From Candidatus Thiodiazotropha sp. LNASS1 (GTDB lineage: Bacteria > Pseudomonadota > Gammaproteobacteria > Chromatiales > Chromatiaceae): a stretch of DNA of 64,000 nucleotides. Of the stretch, positions 57,401 through 64,000 are shown one piece after another. The position numbers and the translations under genes were made by a program. The stretch's first letter is position 1, and each line of letters begins with the position of its first letter. The stretch covers positions 1,488,001 through 1,552,000 of the forward strand of contig NZ_OZ156465.1 in the NCBI RefSeq assembly GCF_964212655.1. Reading direction: 5' to 3'. The notes below the pieces were generated by a model that saw only the letters and a list, made by a program, of their open reading frames with translations, did no database searches and was not told the DNA's origin.

Positions 57401-60400
57401 TCGCTGTCATTCGGCAGTACATTGACTGTGACTGGAACATCTTCATCCGTTCCAATAGTGTCATCCACAGCCACAGGAGCGTCATTAACGGCACCCACAG
57501 TTACGGTGACTGTGGCAGTGTCAGTGCCACCGTTGCCATCATCGATGGTGTAGGTAAAGGTATCGGTGCCGTTGAAGTCCGCATTCGGGGTGTAGACCGG
57601 ATTGCCACTCACCGGATCGATTGTGACGGAACCGTTTGTACCTTGGGTCACAGCAGTGACCGTCAGGGTATCACCGTCTGGATCGCTGTCATTCGGCAGC
57701 ACATCAACGGTGACTGGGGTGTCTTCATTGGTACCGACCGCATCATCAGTGGCGATCGGTGCGTCATTCACCGCACCTACAGTCACGGTGACGGTCGCGG
57801 TATCGGTCCCGCCATTGCCATCATCAATCGTGTAGGTAAAAGTGTCGGTGCCATTGAAATCTGGGTCAGGGGTATAAACAGGGTTTCCTGATACCGGATC
57901 GATAGTTACGGAACCGTTTGTGCCTTGAGTCACAGCAGTGACAGTCAGGGTGTCACCGTCCGGATCACTGTCATTCGGTAAGACATTGACCGTAACAGGA
58001 ACATCCTCATCCGTTCCAATGCTGTCATCCACAGCAACTGGCGCATCATTCACCGCACCTACAGTCACGGTGACGGTCGCGGTATCAGTTCCACCGTTGC
58101 CATCGTCGATGGTGTAGGTGAAGGTATCGGTGCCGTTGAAGTCTGGGTTCGGGGTGTAGACCGGGTTACCAGATACCGGATCGATTGTGACGGAACCATT
58201 GGTACCTTGAGTGACCGATGTCACGGTCAGGGTATCACCGTCTGGATCGCTGTCATTCGGTAAGACATTGACCGTAACAGGAACATCCTCATCCGTACCT
58301 ATAACGTCATCCACAGCGACTGGTGCATCATTCACCGCACCCACAGTTACGGTGACAGTCGCGGTATCGGTTCCACCATTCCCATCGTCGATGGTATAGG
58401 TAAAGGTATCCGTGCCGATAAAATTCGTGTTTGGTGTATAAACCGGGTTACCACTGATTGGATCCATGGCAACCGAACCATTTGAGCCCTGGGTTATGGC
58501 GATAACTGCCAGCGCATCACCATCTGGATCACTGTCGTTTGGCAAGACATCTACCGTCACCGGGGTGTCTTCGTTAGTACCCACCGCATCATCAGTGGCA
58601 ATCGGTGCATCATTCACGGCACCCACAGTTACGGTCACAGTGGCAGTGTCAGTCCCACCGTTGCCATCGTCGATGGTGTAGGTAAAGGTATCGGTGCCGT
58701 TAAAGTCCGCATTCGGCGTATAGACCGGATTGCCACTCACCGGATCGATGGCAACACTTCCATTGGTGCCCTGAGTCACGGCAGTGACCGTCAGAGTATC
58801 ACCATCCGGGTCGCTGTCATTCGGCAGTACGTCAACGGTGATCGGGGTATCCTCGTTAGTCCCCACGGCGTCGTCGATTGCGACAGGCGCATCGTTTACA
58901 CCACCTACAGTAACAGTCACCGTCGCTGTATCAGTGCCACCATTGCCATCTGTAATTGTGTAGGAAAAAGTATCGGTTCCTGTAAAAGCCGGGGCTGGAG
59001 TATAAACAGGATTACCGGTAACCGGATCAATAGTGACTGATCCGTTAGTCCCTTGGGTGACCGAGGTGATGCTCAGCGCATCTCCTTCTGGATCTGAATC
59101 GTTCGTAAGTACATCAATAGTGATCGGAGTATTCTCACTTGTACTCGCGCTATCGCCAATGGCAACAGGCCCATCATTTACACCTGCCACTGCAATCATT
59201 ACTGTGGCTGTATCAAACCCCCCATTTCCGTCACTGACTGTATATGTAAAAGAATCTGTCCCAGTAAAACCGACATTAGGTGTATATTGAAATGAGCCAT
59301 TCGAATTTTGGACCAGAGTACCATTGGATGGCTGCGTGTTGCCGGTAACTAAGAGCCGATCTCCCTCTGGATCTGAATCATTCCCAAGCACAAAAATACC
59401 TACCGGGGTATTCTCCTGAGTTGCGACTATGTCATTTTCAGCATCGGGTGGATCATTAACGGGGATAACGTGAATTATGGAGACTGCGGTATCGCTATTG
59501 CCATCACCGTCATTCACTGTAATGTTGATGATACGATCAACAGTTTGTGGATAGTCACTGGTATTAACAAAATGAATTGCTTGAAGGGCTTGTTCATAAT
59601 CCGCAAGACTTGCTGTGCCCGTTAATGTTACTGAGATTTCATCAACTGTTGCTGTAATGCCATTCGGCAGACCACGCACAATCAAGTGATCAAATGACTG
59701 ATGATTGGTTAATACTATGGTTGCACTCTCAATATTTGCATCATCGACATCCGTAATAACGACATCTTCGTCCACAATCGATACTGCTGATCCATCCTCA
59801 ATGAAGGTTGTTTCATAACCGCTTCCAGCCGCACTGCTGTCATCAGCATCCAGATCAATTACCGCAACATCGTTTACACCAATGACTTCAATACGGGCAA
59901 CCGCAATATCACTATTGAGCTCTCCGTCATTTACCGTAACTTGTATCAGACGAGTCTCAGCAGACGGATTTTGGCTTGTATTCTCAAAGGTAATAGCTTG
60001 TATGGCGCTCTGATAGTCTGCCAAAGAAGCTTCACCACTGATTGTGATGGTATGGCCATCGATCACTGCTGACAGGCCCGCCGGCATATTACCAACTGCC
60101 AGAACATCGCCCGATTGGGGATTGGTCAGTGTTACTGTTGCACTCTGTAATGTCTCATTATCAACATCCGATACTGAAGCATCAAAATCTGCAATCGAGA
60201 TTGCAGCATCACCTTCGGTGAAGGTTGTCAGGTAATCATAACCACTGTCAGTCGAATCATTACTATCGAGGTCTACAACTGGGGGATCATTGACTGCTTG
60301 AACTGTGATAGTTGTGACAGCCGTGTTACTGTCGAACTCACCATCATTGACTGTCACTTCTATAATTCGAGGTGTTTCGTCAGGGTTTTCTGTGGTATTG

Positions 60401-61218
60401 ATAAACCCAATATCGCGTATCGCCTGGGCATACACTTGCGGTGTTGCAGTTCCACTCAACAATACAGTGATGACTCCGGGCACACTGCTGTCCACCTCAA
60501 CATTCAAACCGGTAATCGCTGAAACATCCAACTGATCACCAAACTGAGCATTCGTCAATACGATTCTCGCACTTTCCAGTATCGTGCCATCCGGATTGGA
60601 GACCTGGATATCCGCATCTGCGATGGGCAAAGGATCGCCATTCTCCGTAAAGTGGCTGAGATAGCCGACACCTACCTGTGAATTGTCGTCACCATCCAGG
60701 TCAATGGTGGGCAGAAGGTTAATAATCGTTGACGACTCTTCGGATTGGGCAAAACTGATTGCCAATCCTTCAGTTTCAAATCCGCTCTCGGGTGTTGTCT
60801 GAGCACCTGTCCGTTCAATGGTGACAAAACTTGATCCTTCGTTGCCTGTTGGGGATTCACCAGGACCGGCAGCCGGTGCTTCTTGAATGGCTGTTGGGTC
60901 TTCACCCAACAAGATTGCCTGTTGAATTGCATCGATTGACGCTGCATATTCAGATCCATCCTCGGGAGTGGTTGTCTGGTAGACGTCGGCATCGAGCAGG
61001 CCCTGTGAATTACGGCCCAAGGTCAAATTGCCACCGTCATTGAAAACAATCTCGATACTCCCGAGCTCACCTGTCGCGATCTGCTCATCGGCAAAGACAA
61101 GGTCGCCAACCTGGAGAATTCTGGTAACGCCATCACTGCCGGTTGCCTTCACTTCACCAATTACCTGGCGAACGAAACCAATAACCTGTCCGGTTGTCTG
61201 GGTTGCTTGAGTAGCCAT
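51418..61218 (-). CDS. Giant LapA-like RTX adhesin (3266 residues)
   Basis: N-terminal retention module (1-about 110: TGQVIGFVRQVIGEVKATG, GDLVFADEQIATGELGSIEI) followed by PAAG at 115-118, a LapG-type cleavage site. Then three related domains of about 145 residues (IDLDGDDNS... LVNDGE), 22 cadherin/VCBS-like repeats of 94 residues (VNDAPVAxDD...DGNGGTDTATVTVTV; 53260-59460) and a unique region. The C-terminus has four RTX nonapeptides (GYEGNDTLRGRGGDDVLDGG around 51785-51895) and a type I secretion signal ending VNVTIV. The retention module should hold the protein in the TolC pore, and Ca2+ stabilises the repeats. GAGG precedes the ATG. Confidence 0.95.
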   Translation of the reverse strand: MATQATQTTGQVIGFVRQVIGEVKATGSDGVTRILQVGDLVFADEQIATGELGSIEIVFNDGGNLTLGRNSQGLLDADVYQTTTPEDGSEYAASIDAIQQAILLGEDPTAIQEAPAAGPGESPTGNEGSSFVTIERTGAQTTPESGFETEGLAISFAQSEESSTIINLLPTIDLDGDDNSQVGVGYLSHFTENGDPLPIADADIQVSNPDGTILESARIVLTNAQFGDQLDVSAITGLNVEVDSSVPGVITVLLSGTATPQVYAQAIRDIGFINTTENPDETPRIIEVTVNDGEFDSNTAVTTITVQAVNDPPVVDLDSNDSTDSGYDYLTTFTEGDAAISIADFDASVSDVDNETLQSATVTLTNPQSGDVLAVGNMPAGLSAVIDGHTITISGEASLADYQSAIQAITFENTSQNPSAETRLIQVTVNDGELNSDIAVARIEVIGVNDVAVIDLDADDSSAAGSGYETTFIEDGSAVSIVDEDVVITDVDDANIESATIVLTNHQSFDHLIVRGLPNGITATVDEISVTLTGTASLADYEQALQAIHFVNTSDYPQTVDRIINITVNDGDGNSDTAVSIIHVIPVNDPPDAENDIVATQENTPVGIFVLGNDSDPEGDRLLVTGNTQPSNGTLVQNSNGSFQYTPNVGFTGTDSFTYTVSDGNGGFDTATVMIAVAGVNDGPVAIGDSASTSENTPITIDVLTNDSDPEGDALSITSVTQGTNGSVTIDPVTGNPVYTPAPAFTGTDTFSYTITDGNGGTDTATVTVTVGGVNDAPVAIDDAVGTNEDTPITVDVLPNDSDPDGDTLTVTAVTQGTNGSVAIDPVSGNPVYTPNADFNGTDTFTYTIDDGNGGTDTATVTVTVGAVNDAPIATDDAVGTNEDTPVTVDVLPNDSDPDGDALAVIAITQGSNGSVAMDPISGNPVYTPNTNFIGTDTFTYTIDDGNGGTDTATVTVTVGAVNDAPVAVDDVIGTDEDVPVTVNVLPNDSDPDGDTLTVTSVTQGTNGSVTIDPVSGNPVYTPNPDFNGTDTFTYTIDDGNGGTDTATVTVTVGAVNDAPVAVDDSIGTDEDVPVTVNVLPNDSDPDGDTLTVTAVTQGTNGSVTIDPVSGNPVYTPDPDFNGTDTFTYTIDDGNGGTDTATVTVTVGAVNDAPIATDDAVGTNEDTPVTVDVLPNDSDPDGDTLTVTAVTQGTNGSVTIDPVSGNPVYTPNADFNGTDTFTYTIDDGNGGTDTATVTVTVGAVNDAPVAVDDTIGTDEDVPVTVNVLPNDSDPDGDTLTVTAVTQGTNGSVAIDPVSGNPVYTPNADFNGTDTFTYTIDDGNGGTDTATVTVTVGAVNDAPVAVDDSIGTDEDVPVTVNVLPNDSDPDGDTLTVTAVTQGTNGSVAIDPVSGNPVYTPDADFNGTDTFTYTIDDGNGGTDTATVTVTVGAVNDAPIATDDAVGTNEDTPVTVDVLPNDSDPDGDTLTVTAVTQGTNGSVTIDPVSGNPVYTPNADFNGTDTFTYTIDDGNGGTDTATVTVTVGAVNDAPIATDDAVGTNEDIPVTVDVLPNDSDPDGDTLTVTAVTQGTNGSVAIDPVSGNPVYTPNADFNGTDTFTYTIDDGNGGTDTATVTVTVGAVNDAPIATDDTVGTNEDTPVTVDVLPNDSDPDGDTLTVTAVTQGTNGSVTIDPVSGNPVYTPDPDFNGTDTFTYTIDDGNGGTDTATVTVTVGAVNDAPVAVDDAIDTDEDVSVTVDVLPNDSDPDGDTLTVTAVTQGTNGSVAIDPVSGNPVYTPNADFNGTDTFTYTIDDGNGGTDTATVTVTVAAVNDAPIATDDAVGTNEDTPVTVDVLPNDSDPDGDTLTVTAVTQGTNGTVAIDPVSGNPVYTPNADFNGTDTFTYTIDDGNGGTDTATVTVTVGAVNDAPIATDDAVGTNEDTPVTVDVLPNDSDPDGDTLTVTAVTQGTNGSVTIDPVSGNPVYTPNADFNGTDTFTYTIDDGNGGTDTATVTVTVGAVNDAPVAVDDAIDTDEDVSVTVDVLPNDSDPDGDTLTVTAVTQGTNGSVTIDPVSGNPVYTPNPDFNGTDTFTYTIEDGNGGTDTATVTVTVGAVNDAPVAVDDSIGTDEDVPVTVNVLPNDSDPDGDTLTVTAVTQGTNGSVTIDPVSGNPVYTPNPDFNGTDTFTYTIDDGNGGTDTATVTVTVGAVNDAPVATDDTVGTNEDTPVTVDVLPNDSDPDGDTLTVTTVTQGTNGSVAIDPVSGNPVYTPNADFNGTDTFTYTIDDGNGGTDTATVTVTVGAVNDAPVAVDDSIGTDEDVPVTVNVLPNDSDPDGDTLTVTAVTQGTNGSVAIDPVSGNPVYTPNPDFNGTDTFTYTIDDGNGGTDTATVTVTVGAVNDAPIATDDAVGTNEDTPVTVDVLPNDSDPDGDTLTVTAVTQGTNGSVAIDPVSGNPVYTPDADFNGTDNFTYTIDDGNGGTDTATVTVTVGAVNDAPIATDDAVGTNEDTPVTVDVLPNDSDPDGDTLTVIAVTQGTNGSVTIDPVSGNPVYTPNADFNGTDTFTYTIDDGNGGTDTATVTVTVGAVNDAPVAVDDAIDTDEDVSVTVDVLPNDSDPDGDSLTVTAVTQGTNGSVTIDSVSGNPVYTPDPDFNGTDTFTYTIDDGNGGTDTATVTVTVNEVNDLPEITPATAAVSEEGLVYGMPDNTGTPTDTTDSVTDSGSMSISDPEGDTLTVSLAEPGVIMTSYGQPITWTGDGTDMLIGSAVGSEVLRISIDQAGNYTVTLSDRVDHPVVGQEDVISFVVDVTVDDGTDSVSAPLTIQLEDDAPKAGNISANMYIGVDSLGIQNLAAGWTNPVFINGTGDVTEQDTDTDGFIDNLLWGSVPSGGSQSGYSLVDNPVYTGGGESVLIGESFKLADFSHNNWPIYSNSSTLDQVTLTIEMDVVVNGIPTTVQFDVLMDHNETPNNGADPRDIITLPAQAVTISIGGQEYEVRVDGFMDTNGQIVSTIRTDEQAVNPFEIMGSIVSTDPLPVVTGSVSNITGGDGSTSNVIWGDTSSPYGNLTVNSSGIYSFQLNRETKDDLAPGETITESFSYSITDEDGDVSSATLTITVGGYQSIDGSALADILRGTAADEYLSGYEGNDTLRGRGGDDVLDGGSGSDQLRGGSGNDTLIFDSADSLITGNAGFDTLIAPDNNDLDFSSISNIRNIERIDLTVGNHDIMNLSVSDVLTMTDNDNLLEILGDTSDSVELTSDWHESGNTVTQNGHTFTEYLNTDDSVTLLIEDQVNVTIV
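53260..58900 (-). repeat. Twenty near-identical 282-bp tandem repeats in the adhesin gene
   Basis: Each unit codes 94 residues. Three variants are visible by their start: TNEDTPVTVDV (A), TDEDVPVTVNV (B) and DTDEDVSVTVDV (C). The order in the coding direction is AABBABBAAACAACBABAAC. Two additional, diverged units precede them (58900-59460). Copy number may vary and assembly may be imperfect. Confidence 0.95.
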
Positions 61219-61322
61219 CTTTGCCTCTACGATTCAGATCAATTTAGTTTGCTATGAGGATCAGGCAGACACACCTGGTCACCCTATCAGGGATAATTTT
61301 CGTTAAAAAACACCAGCTCGCC

Positions 61323-61342
61323 TATTGTACCTTGGTACAATA
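61323..61342. promoter_or_regulatory. Perfect 9-bp palindrome upstream of the adhesin gene
   Basis: TATTGTACC TT GGTACAATA, about 105 bases before the adhesin start codon, between the regulator and adhesin genes. It looks like a dimeric operator. Its right half contains a -10-like TACAAT on the minus strand. Confidence 0.6.
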
Positions 61343-61393
61343 TGTATCTTTTTGATTTAATTGATAATATTTTGAGAATTATGGAAACCGTGA

Positions 61394-62152
61394 TCAACTG
61401 TTGATCAACAGGCCAAGCTGGAGGCGATCTTTAGTCGATGTTTTCCTAAAAATAGAGCTGAGATGGGCTTTGACAGTTCTTTCAGTGATGTCGAGTTTTT
61501 TGGCAATCACCTTGTTACTATCTCCGGAACCTACAAGTTGCGCTATCTCACGCTCACGATCAGTTAGCTTTGACAGTTTTGATTCTATATCCGATTCCCT
61601 TGCCTGATCTTCACCCTTGGGCGGACTCACCGAGCTTAACCTGCTCATCAGTTTGAATAACAGGCTTCGTCCCACCCATACTTCCCCCATCCGCACCAAC
61701 TCAACAGCTTTGACCAGAAGCGCCTTGGAGATATAGCGATTGCAGTACCCTTTGACACCATGTGAGATCAGGTAGAGCCCTTCCACATCATTTGGTGTGG
61801 CTGAGAGAATAATAAAGGCGACATCTGTAAATCGCTGGCAGAGCGACTGTGGAATTTCCCGGTAGTCCTTGTTGAACAGCTCCAGATCAACGAGTACTAC
61901 ACCGGTCTGGTAAGTATTCAGCTTGCTGATCAGCATTTCGCGGGATGATACGGCCGTCAATTCTCCCACCTCACTCAGTGATTCTTGCCAGCGTTTCGCG
62001 ATACCTTCATCCGAGCTGCAAAGCAGGATCTTATTGGTGATGGGAATGACCTTTTGTTGTAAATCGCCGCTCACATCAGCATTGCGATTTTCATTCCCAT
62101 CTGAACCAATACCTGAAATCTCGTCAGTATTAGGATTGATCGATAACTGCAT
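61394..62152 (-). CDS. LuxR/CsgD-like regulator with pseudo-receiver
   Basis: 252 residues. The receiver-like domain (about 42-165) keeps D89 (VVLVDLELF) but the acidic pair after the first strand is replaced (ILLCSSDEG), so phosphorylation is doubtful. A linker with VWVGRS recalls the c-di-GMP-binding W[FLM][TS]R motif of VpsT, but reads WVGR. A LuxR-type HTH (LTDREREIAQLVGSGDSNKV, TERTVKAHLSSIFRK) closes the protein. It lies between the adaptor gene (stop 4 bases upstream) and the adhesin gene and probably regulates adhesin expression. ATG at 62152; a GTG at 62155 is possible. Confidence 0.88.
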   Translation of the reverse strand: MQLSINPNTDEISGIGSDGNENRNADVSGDLQQKVIPITNKILLCSSDEGIAKRWQESLSEVGELTAVSSREMLISKLNTYQTGVVLVDLELFNKDYREIPQSLCQRFTDVAFIILSATPNDVEGLYLISHGVKGYCNRYISKALLVKAVELVRMGEVWVGRSLLFKLMSRLSSVSPPKGEDQARESDIESKLSKLTDREREIAQLVGSGDSNKVIAKKLDITERTVKAHLSSIFRKTSTKDRLQLGLLINS

Positions 62153-62156
62153 CACC

Positions 62157-63545
62157 TTATCGTTCTCTCAGTGCCCTGCCTTTCGCGCGCAATAATGGTT
62201 TAAAAAGATATTCGAGAACACTCTTTTTCCCGGTAAGAATATCGACCTCTGCCTGCATTCCGGGGATGATCGGCAATGCCTTCTCTTGGGTACCCAGGTC
62301 TGTTTTATCGGTTCTTACCCGTACAAGATAAAAACTCTCCTGTTCGTGCTCCTCCTTGATAGTATCGGCACTGATATGCTCAACTTTACCCGTAAGCGCT
62401 CCATAGATGGCAAAGTCATAGGCTGTCAGTTTTACAATCGCTTTCTGGCCTGGGTGTAAAAATGCAATGTCTTTTGGACCAACCTTCGCCTCAACGAGCA
62501 AGGAATCGTCCAATGGCACAATTTCCATCAATTCCATACCAGGCTGTATGACGCCACCCAGGGTGTTGATCATGACCTGTTTGACCGTACCCTTCACAGG
62601 TGAACGGACTGCGGTACGGGTTACCCTGTCTTCCAGCGCTACGCTGGTCTCCTTAAGCTTAGAGAGTTCCGCAAGTACATCATTCAGTTCAGCGTGCGCT
62701 TCATTTTTGAAACGAATTAAAATCTCAGAGACCTTCTGTTCTGCCTCTTCGAGGCGGGATTTCATACGAGGGATAGTTAATTTAGTTGTCTCGAGTTCCC
62801 CTTCCAGTTCGCTGACCTCCCTTTCAAGCCGCAGGATTTCAACTTCAGAAATGGCACCTGCTTCCAGGAGCGGTTTTGACAAGTCCAACTCTTTGGTTAC
62901 TAATGACAGGTTCCGTTTCAATCTTACACTTTTTACCTCAAGTCCTTTTATCTCCTGGCTAATCTGTTCAACCTGCTTGGACAGAATTGAACGGTTGGTC
63001 TGCAACTCTTTCTGCCGTGAATTGAACAGACCCTGTTCCTGATCTACCAAAGTTGGATACTTTTCAGCCATACCCGACGGCGCCTCGAATGCCATACTGT
63101 CGGTCTCCGCCTGTAGCCTGGCAGCTTTGGCTTTCAGCGCCCAGAACTGTAATTGTGTTTCCCTCAAGGAAGAGGAGAATCGTGTGTCATCTATCTGTAG
63201 TAGAACCTGCCCCTGCTCAACAGTATCTCCATCCTGTACGTATAATGCAGAAAGTATTCCCCCCTCTAGATTCTGAATAACCTGTATTTGACTGGAGGGT
63301 ATTACCTTACCAACTCCCCTTGTCACCTCGTCCAACTCGGCCCAACTTGCCCAAACAATGGCCAGAATGACTATCAAAAACACCACCCACAGAATAGTCC
63401 GCCCACCCCGGGGGGCCTGCATCAACAGTGCGGCAGTCTTATCATCCATGAAATCGTTGTCGCCATTACCTGGTTTTTCAGACTTAAACGACAAAGGATC
63501 TGCCTGTCTTTCGACTTCTATTGTTTGAGACTCAGTGTCCATCAT
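62157..63545 (-). CDS. Type I secretion HlyD-family adaptor (LapC-like)
   Basis: 462 residues. One transmembrane helix (TILWVVFLIVILAIVWASW, about 50-68), long periplasmic coiled coil (about 130-310) between two halves of a lipoyl domain (VIQNLEGGILSALYVQDGDTVEQGQVL), and the C-terminal conserved domain (MIMTLGG-like VMINTLGGVIQPGMELMEIVP). It links the ABC exporter to the TolC-type channel. Thirty-six bases separate it from the exporter gene. Confidence 0.93.
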   Translation of the reverse strand: MMDTESQTIEVERQADPLSFKSEKPGNGDNDFMDDKTAALLMQAPRGGRTILWVVFLIVILAIVWASWAELDEVTRGVGKVIPSSQIQVIQNLEGGILSALYVQDGDTVEQGQVLLQIDDTRFSSSLRETQLQFWALKAKAARLQAETDSMAFEAPSGMAEKYPTLVDQEQGLFNSRQKELQTNRSILSKQVEQISQEIKGLEVKSVRLKRNLSLVTKELDLSKPLLEAGAISEVEILRLEREVSELEGELETTKLTIPRMKSRLEEAEQKVSEILIRFKNEAHAELNDVLAELSKLKETSVALEDRVTRTAVRSPVKGTVKQVMINTLGGVIQPGMELMEIVPLDDSLLVEAKVGPKDIAFLHPGQKAIVKLTAYDFAIYGALTGKVEHISADTIKEEHEQESFYLVRVRTDKTDLGTQEKALPIIPGMQAEVDILTGKKSVLEYLFKPLLRAKGRALRER

Positions 63546-63581
63546 TCAATTCAAGTGTCTCAGCATCTGAACTTACGCCAT

Positions 63582-64000
63582 TCATTTAGATACCTCTGCC
63601 GGCTTGGCGGAATTGTCACCCCGGCTCTGTTTCAAGGCCTCAAGCACTTGTGCTTTAGGACCGTCGGCAATCACCCTGCCCCCATCGATAACGATCAGTC
63701 GATCCACCAGTTCGAGCAATGATGAACGATGGGTCACCAGAATCAAGGTCTTATCCTCTGCATATTTGGAAAGCTGGCGTTTCAGGATCGCTTCGGTGCT
63801 GTTGTCCATTGAATTGCTGGGCTCATCCAACATCAGTACAGGAGGATCGAGTAAAAGAGCTCGTGCTATGGCTATGGCTTGACGCTGTCCTCCTGAAAGA
63901 TGTTCGCCACGCTCTCCCACTTGCATATCAAAACCATGTGGGTGCTGATTGACAAAATCCATCACACCGGCAATTTGTGCCACTTGTAGAATATCGTTGT
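63582..64000 (-). CDS. Type I secretion ABC transporter, C-terminal part (LapB-like)
   Basis: About 139 residues of the nucleotide-binding domain, open to the window end. Signature LSGGQRQAIAIARALL, Walker B VLMLDEPSNSMD and the switch His in LVTHRSSLLEL are present. Genes order exporter-adaptor-regulator-adhesin-TolC supports LapB function. N-terminal peptidase-like and membrane domains are outside the window. Confidence 0.92.
   Translation of the reverse strand, partial: NDILQVAQIAGVMDFVNQHPHGFDMQVGERGEHLSGGQRQAIAIARALLLDPPVLMLDEPSNSMDNSTEAILKRQLSKYAEDKTLILVTHRSSLLELVDRLIVIDGGRVIADGPKAQVLEALKQSRGDNSAKPAEVSK

Noticed and set aside
54259-58681. Many plus-strand ORFs of 60-270 codons opposite the adhesin gene
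   Set aside because: They recur with the 282-base period and arise from the repeat composition on the opposite strand; no ribosome sites or family features.
53260-58900. Regular direct repeats that could suggest a CRISPR or satellite array
   Set aside because: The period is 282 bases, in frame with the adhesin, and codes 94-residue cadherin-like domains. No short repeats with unique spacers.

Overview
The window reads as a gammaproteobacterial chromosome. The basis is a set of gammaproteobacterial genes (greB, srkA, yaeQ, arfB, a ydbH/ydbL pair, an RpfC-like sensor), a two-subunit class III polyhydroxyalkanoate (PHA) synthase of the kind common in purple sulfur and sulfur-oxidising lineages, and an acetate uptake/activation cluster. 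A Chromatiales/Sedimenticola/Thiodiazotropha-like sulfur oxidiser is my inference; no rRNA or marker gene here proves it.

Layout. 1-5.0 kb: the end of a sensor kinase and its NtrC-like response regulator (without the GAFTGA loop), an IS110-family element with a structured leader that could be a bridge RNA, a REC-PAS-GGDEF protein with a degenerate signature, and a TerB-like protein. 5.5-12.5 kb: acetate module (DUF4212 small subunit, sodium:solute symporter, CBS/DUF294 nucleotidyltransferase, DnaQ-like exonuclease, acs). 12.6-17.1 kb: unknown proteins, then an operon of a secreted subtilisin-like lipoprotein protease and a PrcB-like lipoprotein. 17.3-23.7 kb: housekeeping and stress genes (greB, srkA, tpm, yaeQ, gltA, arfB, a PQQ-type sugar dehydrogenase). 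23.9-31.8 kb: RpfC-like hybrid kinase, GNAT enzyme, ydbL/ydbH envelope pair, and a coiled-coil membrane protein with a DamX/SPOR-like C-terminus. 32-39 kb: a group II truncated haemoglobin gene broken by a 265-bp palindromic MITE, a TudS-like DUF523/DUF1722 protein, a cNMP-binding protein, a CinA-N/MoCF protein, peroxiredoxin, an NDUFA9-like reductase and nhaA. 39.4-45.4 kb: complete PHA cluster, phaE-phaC on the minus strand and phaA, phaR, phasin and phaB on the plus strand, with a shared operator-like motif. 46-49 kb: DUF2905 protein, a duplicated Cys-rich secreted protein, and a TVP38/FAD-oxidoreductase fusion. 49.6-64 kb: a LapA-type surface adhesin system, all on the minus strand: ABC exporter (cut by the window end), HlyD adaptor, LuxR-type regulator, a 3266-residue RTX adhesin with 22 cadherin-like repeats, and a TolC-family outer membrane protein.

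How it fits together. Acetate is imported and made into acetyl-CoA, which can enter the TCA cycle through GltA or be stored as PHB through PhaA-PhaB-PhaEC with a phasin coat under PhaR. The adhesin carries a LapA-type retention module with a PAAG site, so attachment is probably reversible by a LapG-like protease and c-di-GMP; lapG and lapD are not in the window. The most notable items are the footprint-perfect MITE insertion in the globin gene, the candidate bridge RNA of the IS110 element, the PHA operator motif, the three-unit super-repeats of the adhesin and the CsgD/VpsT-like pseudo-receiver regulator inside its operon.
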